Positions 8,902 to 18,083 of a stretch of DNA of 64,000 bases are shown piece by piece. Below the pieces are notes generated by a model. That model saw only the letters and a program-made list of their open reading frames with translations. It was not told the DNA's origin and did not search any database. A program made the position numbers and the translations under genes. The DNA lies in contig NZ_MDAG01000024.1 of the NCBI RefSeq assembly GCF_002876705.1, forward strand, positions 20,022-84,021, written 5' to 3'. Positions within the stretch are counted from its first letter, which is position 1, and each line of letters opens with the position of its first letter. This stretch comes from Enterovibrio norvegicus_B (GTDB taxonomy: Bacteria > Pseudomonadota > Gammaproteobacteria > Enterobacterales > Vibrionaceae).

Positions 8902-11900
8902 TTGAATGTGAATGCGGTGCTCGAAGACCCAAAACGTGCGATGACAAAAATGAACAAGCATCTGAGTGGCTTGCGCGCGACCCTCTGGACATGGTCCGCG
9001 GCAGTGTTGATGTTATTGCATTCCACTGCGACATTGGCGAGGGAAGAAAGTGGCTATCTCTCTAGCACGTCACTACCGCCAACTACAGGGGGCGGTGTCT
9101 TGACGGCCGTTCCCCTTTTGGTCGGCGTGGTGTTAGTGCTGCTCGCGCTTTTGATATGGGGCGCGACGACGCTTCAGCAGACCAAGGACGCCTTAAAAGA
9201 GCAAAGACAAGCCTACCTCCAAAAACTTAATGAGCTTGATACTGCCAAGCGCTCTGCGCGATCGGCCTATCAAGCCAAGAAAGACTTCTTGTCCAACATG
9301 TCTCATGAGTTCAGAACGCCACTCAATGCGATTTTGGGGATGTCTCAACTGGCATTGGACAGCGGGCTAGAAGGCAAGCAAAAGCGCTACATAGAGCGGG
9401 TGATCTCGTCAGGGAATACGCTGCTGGATGCGTTAAATACCGTGCTAGCATTCACTAATGTGAAAGCAGGTAACCTCGAAATTGAATGGGTTGAATGCCA
9501 CGTCGAAACCTTGCTTTCTCCCGTTGTAAAAAGCCTCGGTGAACAAGCCGCAGAAAAAAACCTCCAGTTCCATGTTCTGATGGATATGGCCATTCCCAAA
9601 CTGATTGATGCTGACTCTGTTCGCATTACGCAAGTGTTGATGGCGCTTGGCAACAACGCGGTCAAATTCACCGACGTGGGTGAAGTGACGTTATCGATAG
9701 CCCTTGAATCTCGTCGTGAAGATGACGTGAACATCCGTTTCTCTGTGCATGACACAGGCTTAGGCATCCGCCGTAAAGACCTTGATGAACTGTTTCTGCC
9801 TTTCAACCAAGCCGACAACTCTACATCCCGTCGCTATGGTGGCAAAGGGCTTGGCTTAAGTTTGTCGCGAGAATTAGTCGCTTTGATGGGGGGAGAGCTA
9901 AACGCAGACAGCCGCTGGGGTGAGGGCAGTGTGTTTTCTTTTACTTTGCCTTGCCAGTCTGGTGTCAATGAAACATCGCGTCTTGGGGATACATGGTCAG
10001 GAAAATTATCAGCGAAAAGCGTGTTGCTTGTTTCTTCAAACATGTCTCAACTTTCCGCGACCAGCGATATTTTCATTTACGCCGGTGCAACGGTCAGCCA
10101 ATGTCGCTCACTCGAAGAACTTCAAGAGAAAGAATCCAGTTTAACCAATGGCGCGTTCGACTATTTGGTCGCGGAGTGGGAGAGCTTGGAGCACGACATG
10201 TTGTCGTTTCTGACATCGACATTAACCCGCGGCGACAGAACGCCGTCCACCATCATTATTTCTGGACCGAATAACGGCTTTGATGTCGATGAAACACGTC
10301 CTCCATTTTCCTTTAAGTGGGTGCAAAAACCTGTGTTGCCATCAGCACTCATGGATGCCGTCAGCATGAGTGATGAAAAGGCCGCGGAAGTGTTGGAAAG
10401 AAGAGTGGAAAGTCCGTCGACTCACATGCGTGGAAACAGCGCTGCATCGGCGGAGCTTCGCTTTTTAGGGGGTGGATCTGCACCTAAAAAAGCACCAGAA
10501 CCTGAACTTGAAGTCGAAGATGTTTTTGATAAAGAAGCGATGAAAGTGGACGGTAAAGTGGTTCTCCTGGTGGAAGACAACTTGGTCAATCAAGAAGTGG
10601 CGATTGGCGCGATGGAAGCATTGCCGCTTGAGGTGCTTGTTGCAAACAATGGCGGTGAAGCGGTGCAAATGCTCAAGGAGCATGCCGTTGATTTGGTGCT
10701 GATGGACATGCAGATGCCCGTCGTGGATGGTGTGACTGCCACCAAAATGATCCGTCAGGAACTTCAACTCATTGAGTTGCCCATCCTCGCCATGACAGCA
10801 AACACTGAATCCCATGATGTTGCGGCTTGTCGTGAGGCTGGCATGAACGGCCATATCGCCAAACCCATCGATTTCAATTTACTTAGAAACACCTTACTTG
10901 AATGGTTATTGAAACCTACGGATTCTCTCGGTAATACACGTGTTACTGAGAAACAGGACGTCGCACTGCCGCAAGAGATGCCTACAGCAGAAGAAACACC
11001 GTTAGTGGAAGAGACACTCAAAGCGGATGAGACACAGAAAGCGCAAGAGACGCCCCTAGTAGACGAAGCGCCGGATGAGAAAAGTGAACCGATTGTGGAA
11101 GCACCTTCGACGACGCCACCTATGCCACAGAGTACTGAAATAGACGCTGTGACTGACGTTGATACCGCAAATGTGACACCGATTGAGCCGGTATCGTCGT
11201 TGAGTCCTGACGCACTTGCGACAGAAGAAAACGACGCTGCGCAAACAAATACGACTGGGTCATCGGTTTCAATGATGACTGACGAGGAAAGAACCCGAAG
11301 GAGAGTGGGAATGGATTACGATGACACCATGTTCGACATGATGGTAGATAAGATCCCAGGTATCAATTTACGCGAAGGGGTTCAGCGCTTAGGCGGTAAC
11401 AAAGCGAAATACCTCAAGATATTGTCTTTGTTTTTGACGTCTCAAGCGACGGCAATGGAGCAGCTTCTGACATCGGAAGATACCGCAGAAAAAGCCATCC
11501 TTGCTCACTCCTGCAAAGGGGCTGGAAGTAACATTGGTGCAACGGAAATCGCAGACTATGCCTGTGGTTTGGAAGACAAATACAATTCAGGCGAGACAGT
11601 GAACGAAAGCGATGTGTTAACGCTGAAGAGCATGATTGTCTCGGCAATAGATGTCTTTGATGACATCGTAAGCCAAACCGCCGTGGTTGAAGCGCCCGTT
11701 GTTGAAGAAGAAATTAAACCGCTAGATGGGTATTTAGTAGAGCAGCTCAACTCGCTTCAAGTCAGCCTTCAAGAGTTTGATATTGAGGTGCAGGACAAGA
11801 TTGGTGTGCTGTCAAAAGCCTTGCCACAGTGGTGCCATCAAATGGAAGAGTTTAAGCGTCTGCAAGATGCCATCAATCAGTTTGATTTCATCACCGCGGA

Positions 11901-11937
11901 AGAACATTTGAAAGACCTGAAAAAGAAAACGGGCTAA
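8902..11937 (+). CDS. Hybrid sensor histidine kinase (HisKA, HATPase, receiver, HPt)
   Basis: This membrane-bound tripartite kinase is about 1011 residues long. After a signal-like segment (about 25-46) and a membrane helix near 65-90 it has HisKA with MSHEFRTPLNAI (His135), a HATPase domain with DTGLGI and GGKGLGL boxes, a degenerate receiver-like stretch without the usual aspartates (about 350-480), and a full receiver (LVEDNLVNQ; phosphoacceptor D602 in LMDMQMP). A long acidic Glu/Thr/Pro-rich linker follows, then an HPt domain with AHSCKGAGSN (His869). No extracellular sensor domain is evident. The start is uncertain: TTG 8902 has GGAGG eight bases upstream, while TTG 8818 and ATG 8941 are alternatives. 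It is divergent from the HD-GYP regulator. Confidence 0.88.
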   Translation: MNVNAVLEDPKRAMTKMNKHLSGLRATLWTWSAAVLMLLHSTATLAREESGYLSSTSLPPTTGGGVLTAVPLLVGVVLVLLALLIWGATTLQQTKDALKEQRQAYLQKLNELDTAKRSARSAYQAKKDFLSNMSHEFRTPLNAILGMSQLALDSGLEGKQKRYIERVISSGNTLLDALNTVLAFTNVKAGNLEIEWVECHVETLLSPVVKSLGEQAAEKNLQFHVLMDMAIPKLIDADSVRITQVLMALGNNAVKFTDVGEVTLSIALESRREDDVNIRFSVHDTGLGIRRKDLDELFLPFNQADNSTSRRYGGKGLGLSLSRELVALMGGELNADSRWGEGSVFSFTLPCQSGVNETSRLGDTWSGKLSAKSVLLVSSNMSQLSATSDIFIYAGATVSQCRSLEELQEKESSLTNGAFDYLVAEWESLEHDMLSFLTSTLTRGDRTPSTIIISGPNNGFDVDETRPPFSFKWVQKPVLPSALMDAVSMSDEKAAEVLERRVESPSTHMRGNSAASAELRFLGGGSAPKKAPEPELEVEDVFDKEAMKVDGKVVLLVEDNLVNQEVAIGAMEALPLEVLVANNGGEAVQMLKEHAVDLVLMDMQMPVVDGVTATKMIRQELQLIELPILAMTANTESHDVAACREAGMNGHIAKPIDFNLLRNTLLEWLLKPTDSLGNTRVTEKQDVALPQEMPTAEETPLVEETLKADETQKAQETPLVDEAPDEKSEPIVEAPSTTPPMPQSTEIDAVTDVDTANVTPIEPVSSLSPDALATEENDAAQTNTTGSSVSMMTDEERTRRRVGMDYDDTMFDMMVDKIPGINLREGVQRLGGNKAKYLKILSLFLTSQATAMEQLLTSEDTAEKAILAHSCKGAGSNIGATEIADYACGLEDKYNSGETVNESDVLTLKSMIVSAIDVFDDIVSQTAVVEAPVVEEEIKPLDGYLVEQLNSLQVSLQEFDIEVQDKIGVLSKALPQWCHQMEEFKRLQDAINQFDFITAEEHLKDLKKKTG

Positions 11938-12041
11938 ATACCGAGTACTGATAAGCACCGACGTACTGCAAGTAGAACGCGGTAAACTGTTGGAAGCAGT
12001 AAGTACTTGGCAATAGTAGGCAATAGGCAAACAGTAGACAC

Positions 12042-12074
12042 AAAAAAGCCGATGCATCTGCATCGGCTTTTTTT
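12042..12074. terminator. Bidirectional terminator between the hybrid kinase and pta
   Basis: AAAAAAGCCGATGCA pairs with TGCATCGGCTTTTTT around a 2-base centre. With A and T runs on both sides it can serve both convergent genes. Confidence 0.88.
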
Positions 12075-12091
12075 ATCAATAAGCGCGAGGC

Positions 12092-14254
12092 TTATTTCGC
12101 TGCCGCTTCCGCGTCATCAGCTTGTTTCGCTTGAATCGCAGTCAGTGCAACGGTGTAAACGATATCGTCTACCAATGCGCCGCGAGACAGGTCGTTCACA
12201 GGCTTACGCATGCCCTGAAGCATTGGACCGATAGAAACCAAGTCAGCAGAACGTTGTACTGCTTTGTACGTGGTGTTACCGGTGTTCAGGTCAGGGAACA
12301 CGAATACAGTCGCTTTACCCGCTACTGGCGAGTTAGGCGCTTTCGATGCTGCAACGTTTTCCATGATTGCTGCGTCGTACTGAAGCGGGCCGTCGATCAT
12401 TAGATCTGGGCGTTTTGCTTGCGCAATTTTGGTCGCTTCACGTACTTTATCAACGTCTGCACCCTTACCAGATTCACCGGTAGAGTATGAGATCATTGCA
12501 ACGCGTGGGTCGATACCAAATGCTGCTGCAGAATCCGCAGATTGAATTGCGATTTCAGCCAGTTGCTCAGCGGTTGGATCTGGGTTGATTGCACAGTCAC
12601 CGTATACCAATACTTGATCAGGCAGAAGCATGAAGAAGATTGACGATACGATAGAGGCATCAGGGGCAGTTTTGATGATTTGGAACGGAGGAACGATGGT
12701 GTTTGCTGTGGTATGAACCGCACCAGAAACCAGACCGTCAACTTCGCCCGCTTCAAGCATCATCGTGCCAAGGAAGACTGAATCTTTCAGCTTCTCGCGA
12801 GCAACAACTTCGGTCATGCCTTTCGCGCCACGAAGCTCAACCAAGCGAGCTACGTAGTTTTCACGTACTTCATCAGAGTTGATGATAGTGACGCCAGCGC
12901 CTAACTCAACACCTTGTTGCGCAGCAACACGGCGGATTTCGTCAGGGTTACCCAAAAGCACACATTCAGCGATACGGCGTTCAGCACAGATAGCTGCTGC
13001 TTTCACTGTACGCGGTTCGTCGCCTTCAGGCAGTACGATGCGCTTCGCTGCTTTACGCGCGAATTCAGTGAGCTGATAACGGAATGCTGGTGGGCTCAAA
13101 CGACGTGCACGAACAGAACCTTCAGACAGTGATTCAATCCAGTTGCCATCGATGTGGTTTGCAACGTGCTCGTTAACAAACTCAACACGCTCTTTGTCGT
13201 CCGCTGGTACTTCTAGGCTGAAGCTCTGAAGGTTCAGAGATGTCTGCCAAGTGTTACCTTTCGTGGTGAATACTGGTAGGCCAGATTCAAACGCACGTGC
13301 ACACAGGCTTTGAAGTTCAGCTGGAATGTTGTAACCGCCAGTCAGAAGCAGGGCACCGATTTCCAGACCGTTCATTGCAGCAAGACATGCAGCAACGATA
13401 ACGTCAGGACGGTCTGCTGAAGTCACCAGCAGTGAACCCGGACGGAAGTGCTCAACCATGTTCGGAATAGAACGTGCACAGAATGTGATGCTCTTAATAC
13501 GACGTGTGTTGATTTCACCTTCGTTTACGATCTCTGCATTCAAGTGCGCAGCAAGATCGCTAGCACGTGTTGCAATCAGATCGATGCTCCAAGGCACACA
13601 ACCAAGAACACGGATAGGGCTAGAGTTAAAGATCTCCATCACTTCCACGTTGGTTGGTTTCGCCACGTTAGACTCATCAAAGATGTCTGACAGGTCTGGA
13701 CGAGTGCGGCCTTGGTCATCAACAGGTGCATTGTGCTTGTTGATGATCAAGCCAGAGATGTTCTTGTTCTTCGAACCACCGAAGTTAGATACAGCAACCT
13801 CAATGCGCTCACGAAGTTGCGCAGGGTTATCAGTACCTGGGGTCGCTACGAACACGATTTCCGCGTCCAGAGTTTTAGCGATCTCGTAGTTTACTTGGTT
13901 AGCAAACGGGTGGTTACGCGTTGGTACAAGACCTTCAATCAGCGCGACTTCTGCATCAGCAGTTGCTTCTTGGAAACGCGCGATGATTTCTTCCATCAAC
14001 ACGTCGTTTTGGTCTGTACGGATAAGCTCTTCAGCTTTTGCCATGCTAAGTGACGCTGCCACTTTCATGTTGCTGTTTGCTTCAATGATGGTCGACGTCA
14101 GGTCAGGCTGGTTGCCGCCATCACGAGGTTGCGCGATTGGTTTGAAAAACGAAACGCGAACGCCCTTGTGTTCCATCGCACGCAATACGCCTAGGCTGAC
14201 ACTTGTCAGGCCTACACCAGCGCCGATTGGAATGAGCATGATAGTACGGGACAC
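12092..14254 (-). CDS. pta: Phosphate acetyltransferase
   Basis: Pta converts acetyl-CoA and phosphate to acetyl phosphate in the cytoplasm, the first step of acetate overflow. The 720-residue length fits the long enterobacterial/Vibrio form. It has an N-terminal P-loop-like region (MLIPIGAGVGLTSVSLGVL), a DRTGG domain in the middle (TSADRPDVIVAACLAAMNG) and a C-terminal PTA_PTB catalytic domain (RIVLPEGDEPRTVKAA, GSGK-like STGESGKGADVDKV). It lies downstream of ackA on the same strand with a 158-base gap and ends at a strong terminator. Confidence 0.97.
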   Translation of the reverse strand: MSRTIMLIPIGAGVGLTSVSLGVLRAMEHKGVRVSFFKPIAQPRDGGNQPDLTSTIIEANSNMKVAASLSMAKAEELIRTDQNDVLMEEIIARFQEATADAEVALIEGLVPTRNHPFANQVNYEIAKTLDAEIVFVATPGTDNPAQLRERIEVAVSNFGGSKNKNISGLIINKHNAPVDDQGRTRPDLSDIFDESNVAKPTNVEVMEIFNSSPIRVLGCVPWSIDLIATRASDLAAHLNAEIVNEGEINTRRIKSITFCARSIPNMVEHFRPGSLLVTSADRPDVIVAACLAAMNGLEIGALLLTGGYNIPAELQSLCARAFESGLPVFTTKGNTWQTSLNLQSFSLEVPADDKERVEFVNEHVANHIDGNWIESLSEGSVRARRLSPPAFRYQLTEFARKAAKRIVLPEGDEPRTVKAAAICAERRIAECVLLGNPDEIRRVAAQQGVELGAGVTIINSDEVRENYVARLVELRGAKGMTEVVAREKLKDSVFLGTMMLEAGEVDGLVSGAVHTTANTIVPPFQIIKTAPDASIVSSIFFMLLPDQVLVYGDCAINPDPTAEQLAEIAIQSADSAAAFGIDPRVAMISYSTGESGKGADVDKVREATKIAQAKRPDLMIDGPLQYDAAIMENVAASKAPNSPVAGKATVFVFPDLNTGNTTYKAVQRSADLVSIGPMLQGMRKPVNDLSRGALVDDIVYTVALTAIQAKQADDAEAAAK

Positions 14255-14412
14255 GGTTAATTCCTCTTTACTACGTTAGACGCAAAGCCCGCATAGATGC
14301 AGGCTTTGTCAATAGATCCAGTGTGGCAGAGCTTAGTAAACTTGCTGAAGTTCCGCCAAAACTGAAACGACTGACCGTAGTGGTCAGCCGTAAAGTCACG
14401 CGTGGTGGGTAA

Positions 14413-15609
14413 TTAAATACCAGCCAGACGTGCAGTATCTTGAGCGATAACCAGTTCTTCGTTGGTAGAGATAACCATCGCAGGAACACGGCTGTTATCA
14501 GAAGTGATAACGCCTTCGCCGCCGAAGCGTGCTTTCAGGTTGCGCTCTTGGTCAACTTCAACACCCAGAAGACCTAGACGGTTAAGCACTAGCTCACGGA
14601 TTGGGCCAGAGTTCTCACCGATACCACCAGTGAACACGATCGCGTCCAGACGGCCGTCAAGACATGCAGTGTAACCAGCAACGTACTTAGCAAGACGGTG
14701 ACAGAATACGTCCATCGCACGCGTTGCTTCTTCTTTAGTGCCGTAGTTGTCTTCAACGAAACGACAGTCAGACGTCACTTCAGTCAGACCAGCAAGGCCA
14801 GACTCTTTGGTTAGCATGTTGTTGATTTCTTCAACGCTGTAACCCAGTGCATCGTGTAGGTGGAAAATGATTGCTGGGTCTAGGTCGCCAGAACGGGTAC
14901 CCATTACTAGACCTTCAAGCGGTGTCATACCCATTGAAGTGTCTACAGATTTACCGTTTTTGATTGCACATACAGATGCGCCGTTACCTAGGTGACAGTT
15001 GATGATGTTTAGTTCTTCAACTGGCTTACCAAGTTGTTCTGCAGCTTCTTGCGCGATGAAGAAGTGAGAAGTACCGTGCATACCGTAGCGACGGATACCG
15101 TTCTCTTTGTACAGCTTGTATGGCAGAGCGTATAGGTACGCTTCTTCTGGCATAGTTTGGTGGAACGCTGTATCAAATACTGCAACGTTTTGTAGTTCTG
15201 GGAATGCCGCTTTCGCTGCTTCAATACCCACTAGGTGTGCTGGGTTGTGAAGAGGTGCAAAGCTAGAAGCATCTTGGATGCCTTTAAGAACGTTTTCACA
15301 GATCAGTGCAGACTGAGTGAATTGCTCGCCGCCGTGAACGACACGGTGACCGATAGCGCCCAGGTTTTCTGCCAGCTCAGGTTTTGAAGCCAGGATGGTG
15401 TCAACGATGAAGCTTAGCGCTTCTTTGTGTGCAGCGCCGTTGCCCAATTGAGCTTCGTGCTTGCCGTCCAATTTCCACTTAATGCGTGCTTCTGGAAGTT
15501 GCAGACATTCTGCAAGACCAGTCAGGTGCTCATCACCTGTTTGAGCGTCAACGATAGCGAATTTCAGCGATGAGCTGCCGCAGTTAAGAACAAGAACCAG
15601 CTTAGACAT
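14413..15609 (-). CDS. ackA: Acetate kinase
   Basis: AckA makes acetate and ATP from acetyl phosphate and ADP, completing the Pta-AckA pathway. The 398-residue protein shows the ASKHA-fold motifs: LVLNCGSSSLKFA at the N terminus, GHRVVHGG, VFDTAFHQTMP, YGMHGTSH, HLGNGASVCAI, GTRSGDLDP and FTGGIGENS. All catalytic signatures are intact and the length matches E. coli AckA (400). It is the first gene of the ackA-pta unit, with a long leader region upstream shared with the divergent yfbV gene. Confidence 0.98.
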   Translation of the reverse strand: MSKLVLVLNCGSSSLKFAIVDAQTGDEHLTGLAECLQLPEARIKWKLDGKHEAQLGNGAAHKEALSFIVDTILASKPELAENLGAIGHRVVHGGEQFTQSALICENVLKGIQDASSFAPLHNPAHLVGIEAAKAAFPELQNVAVFDTAFHQTMPEEAYLYALPYKLYKENGIRRYGMHGTSHFFIAQEAAEQLGKPVEELNIINCHLGNGASVCAIKNGKSVDTSMGMTPLEGLVMGTRSGDLDPAIIFHLHDALGYSVEEINNMLTKESGLAGLTEVTSDCRFVEDNYGTKEEATRAMDVFCHRLAKYVAGYTACLDGRLDAIVFTGGIGENSGPIRELVLNRLGLLGVEVDQERNLKARFGGEGVITSDNSRVPAMVISTNEELVIAQDTARLAGI

Positions 15610-16055
15610 TTGAGACTACCTATTCGTGTAAAGTAGAGTGTGTTGATTAACGGGAGAAGCGTAGTTAATAAAAATATTACTCACCTTCTCACTAAAGCGA
15701 TGCTAAGAAACAAATTGTTATTGCTTCGTAATTAGCCAATTTTGTCGCGGAATAGATACTTCGCTCATCGGTCCCTGATCCACAACGCAAAACGCCAGAC
15801 AGAATCACTGTCAGCACACCATCATTGGTGATTTGTTGCGCTGCCGTTCATCCATATGGCGTTTCTGTGGTTGCGAGATAGTCAAATCCGAGCAACAATT
15901 GATTTAAGTCGGCTAAGGATAGCGATACTTGCTCCAGATAACAAAAATTTTTGAGTCATTCTTGATTTGAATTAATTTTTATAAACTTTGTTTTAACATT
16001 TGCAGCAGGATTTTAGTCGACGGATCAATGAAATCGCTTGAGAGGTGTGCGCCGT
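15610..16055. other. Divergent promoter region between ackA and yfbV
   Basis: About 445 bases hold no gene. The part near 15785-15865 can fold into a long imperfect hairpin (ACGCCA with TGGCGT at its base). A weak FNR-like sequence (TTGAT-N4-ATTAA) lies at 15962-15975, about 80 bases before yfbV. The pair of genes is divergent in other gammaproteobacteria as well. Confidence 0.5.
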
Positions 16056-16505
16056 ATGAGCAGAAAAACAATCTGGGATAATTTTCGTGATGGACAAAAG
16101 TACATGACGGAATGGCCGATTCGAAAAGAACTCGCGCCGATGTTTCCCGAAAACCGAGTGATTAAAGCAACCAAGTTTGCTGTAAAAGTGATGCCTGCTG
16201 TCGCGGTGATCAGTGTCCTTATGCAAATGGCGTTTAATAACTACGCAGGATTGCCCCAAGCAATGATCATTGCGTTGTTTGCATTGAGCATGCCGTTGCA
16301 AGGTATGTGGTGGTTAGGTAAACGTCGTGACACGATACTTCCACCTGCTCTGGCGGGATGGTATCGCGAGCTTCATGAGAAAATTGTCAGCGAAGGTGGT
16401 GCTATTCAGCCCATCAAGAGTCGCCCTCGTTACAAAGAACTGGCCCAAACGCTCAATCGTGCGTTTAAGCAACTAGACAAATCATCTCTGGAACGTTGGT
16501 TCTAA
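16056..16505 (+). CDS. yfbV: UPF0208 membrane protein YfbV
   Basis: This 149-residue inner-membrane protein of family UPF0208 has two helices (about 46-64 and 70-88) between cytoplasmic ends. Motifs such as MTEWPIRKELAPMFPENRVI and MSMPLQGMWWLGKRR-like segments are typical of YfbV, which sits next to ackA in E. coli too. In E. coli it has been linked to chromosome organisation near the terminus. ATG 16056 is preferred to the upstream TTG at 16038 because it gives the family start MSRKTIWDNFRDGQ and has GAGAGG upstream. Confidence 0.92.
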   Translation: MSRKTIWDNFRDGQKYMTEWPIRKELAPMFPENRVIKATKFAVKVMPAVAVISVLMQMAFNNYAGLPQAMIIALFALSMPLQGMWWLGKRRDTILPPALAGWYRELHEKIVSEGGAIQPIKSRPRYKELAQTLNRAFKQLDKSSLERWF

Positions 16506-16529
16506 ATATATCTTGCTTTGAATGAAAAG

Positions 16530-16556
16530 CGCCTCAGAGTACTGGGGCGTTTTTGT
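16530..16556 (+). terminator. Terminator of yfbV
   Basis: CGCCTCAG and CTGGGGCG pair (one G-T) around a 4-base loop, followed by TTTTTGTG. Confidence 0.75.
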
Positions 16557-16568
16557 GTCTGCGTACCT

Positions 16569-16601
16569 AAACAACCTGAATTCTGAATCTTCAGGTTGTT
16601 T
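16569..16601. repeat. 12-bp perfect inverted repeat downstream of yfbV
   Basis: AAACAACCTGAA (16569-16580) and its exact complement (16590-16601) flank a 9-base loop, 13 bases after the yfbV terminator. It could be a second terminator or, on the minus strand, a hairpin with an A/T tail. Confidence 0.6.
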
Positions 16602-16937
16602 GGGTATAAGAACGGTGCGGCATGAGTGCATGAAGGCTTTTGATTAGAAAGGGAGAGAGCATCTTCTGTCTCTCGATTCACAGGATTGAAATCTCTGAGG
16701 GTTAGAAAAAATAAATAATACCGCTTTACATTAGGCTGAATTAAGATAGTATTGTCCTCGCTCTGTCTTCCAGAGTTATTAATGAAAACATAAAGTAAAA
16801 GTTAATCCTCAGAATTTCTTCGTAATTGTTGTTATCCTCAGTTTTTCCCTTAGCTTCATAGTCACATTCAATAATTCAGCTTTCAGCGCTTCGCATTATC
16901 GCGAATTTTCATGAATTTTTTATATAAGGGACATTAC

Positions 16938-17150
16938 ATGTCTAACAAAACAACTGGTCTAGTAAAATGGTTTAACGAAGATAAAGGTTTTGGTTTTATT
17001 ACCCAAGACAACGGCGGTGCTGACGTATTCGTTCATTTCCGTGCTATCGCTTCTGAAGGCTTCAAAACGCTTGCTGAAGGCCAGAAAGTATCTTTCGAAG
17101 TAGAGCAGGGCCAGAAGGGTCCTCAAGCATCTAATGTAGTTGCTATCTAA
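16938..17150 (+). CDS. Cold-shock protein (CspA family)
   Basis: This 70-residue single cold-shock domain protein acts as an RNA/ssDNA chaperone. RNP1 (KGFGFIT) and RNP2 (VFVHF) are both present, along with the typical start TGLVKWFNEDKG. The ATG at 16938 has AAGGGACATTAC upstream; the open frame extends nine codons further up but with no reason to start there. It is followed by a perfect 13-bp terminator hairpin. It could be CspA, CspC, CspE or CspG, since paralogues cannot be told apart here. Confidence 0.95.
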   Translation: MSNKTTGLVKWFNEDKGFGFITQDNGGADVFVHFRAIASEGFKTLAEGQKVSFEVEQGQKGPQASNVVAI

Positions 17151-17161
17151 CTTTGTAAGTG

Positions 17162-17198
17162 GACGCAAATAACGAAAGCGTTATTTGCGTCATTCTTT
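17162..17198 (+). terminator. Terminator of the cold-shock gene
   Basis: GACGCAAATAACG and CGTTATTTGCGTC form a perfect 13-bp stem with an AAAG tetraloop, then ATTCTTTAAT. Confidence 0.8.
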
Positions 17199-17411
17199 AA
17201 TCACAACAAAAATCCTTTATACCGAATCTGCGAAAATAATAACACTTCCAACATCTGCTTTCTGCCCTCCGCTTTATGTATGTGTCGTTGCGTATCTTAT
17301 TCACTTCGTTGTATCTATATTACTAGGCTACTTAGCTTTAAATATTAATGGCTTCTATTATCTTGGGTTTTCCTCATTGTGATTTCTTTATAACGACAAT
17401 TAAGGGTATTT

Positions 17412-17498
17412 ATGTCTCGTTCAACGGGTAGAAAAAGATTTTGGTTTCAACAATCTCGTCAAGAGAGTGACGTGCAGAAAATAAAGGTAAATAAATGA
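17412..17498 (+). CDS. Small basic peptide of unknown function (28 residues)
   Basis: ATG 17412 opens a 28-codon frame whose product is strongly basic and starts MSRSTGRKRFWFQQ. AAGGG lies about seven bases before the start. Its stop overlaps the start of the next small frame (ATGA at 17495-17498), the usual sign of translational coupling. I do not recognise it. It is below the size at which gene finders normally call genes, so confidence is limited. Confidence 0.45.
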   Translation: MSRSTGRKRFWFQQSRQESDVQKIKVNK

Positions 17499-17704
17499 TA
17501 GTTAATTTCAACATGCTAAAAGATAGCGTTTCTTGGAACGCATCAATTCACCAACTCAATAGCGATGTTTTGTTACGTCATGTTTTGGTGACAGGTAATG
17601 TGAGTGAAAGGGGTATTCACTTTTCATATTGTGAAAAAACCTGTAAAGGTAATATCACAAATAGTGAAGACCAAGTGATTGGCACCTTTACTACTTTTTT
17701 CTAG
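17495..17704 (+). CDS. Small hypothetical protein (69 residues)
   Basis: This frame overlaps the preceding 28-residue frame by ATGA and has AAAGG seven bases before its ATG. The product (MIVNFNMLKDSVSWNAS...) has no membrane segment and two Cys in the segment SYCEKTCKGN. I do not recognise a family. It stands 340 bases downstream of the cold-shock gene and is separated from it by a terminator, so it probably has its own promoter. Confidence 0.5.
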   Translation: MIVNFNMLKDSVSWNASIHQLNSDVLLRHVLVTGNVSERGIHFSYCEKTCKGNITNSEDQVIGTFTTFF

Positions 17705-18083
17705 GTTTCAAATAGGTCAGTGCATTTATATCGCCAATCTGAACCAAACCCTAAATCTAGACCTAAATCAATGAAAATGAACAATAAATTGATGTTATTC
17801 CACTGGTTGCATCATTGAATTGTCTGAGAAGAATCGGCCTAATCTCCTCTAGAGTAACCCCTTAACGCGACTCGGACGGATACACTTATCTCAAATGATG
17901 TTGTTATCCCTATTCCTGTCCCTATTTCTGTCGATGTTCATATCAATGGCACTTCACTTGGTTTCAGTCGCTAAGATCATTCTATTCTAAAGAATATTCC
18001 CTTCAGATCGAACCAAATAAGCCCATGTACCGTAACGTTTTGTTGAGTATTAAATAATATCAACACAGCAAGGTAGCGTGGAC
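17705..18083. other. Intergenic region upstream of the photolyase operon
   Basis: About 380 bases with no gene. The stretch 17905-17945 has partial repeats of CCCTATTYCTGTC. The promoter of the photolyase operon is expected here, but no light-regulator (LitR/CarH type) site can be named. Confidence 0.4.

Larger units (their letters stand above)
16506..16937. other. Intergenic region and probable long leader of the cold-shock gene
   Basis: After the two hairpins there are about 330 bases with no gene before the csp start. Cold-shock genes of the CspA type usually have a long 5' untranslated region that changes fold with temperature, and the AT-rich stretch 16680-16937 is consistent with that. 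No promoter or cold box can be named with confidence. Confidence 0.45.

Noticed and set aside
15962..15975. FNR-like box between ackA and yfbV
   Set aside because: The second half-site (ATTAA) departs from consensus and it is far from the ackA start, so it is only noted.
17185..17382. 65-codon frame after the cold-shock gene
   Set aside because: It starts with TTG inside the csp terminator and has no ribosome site; its hydrophobic product matches nothing I know.
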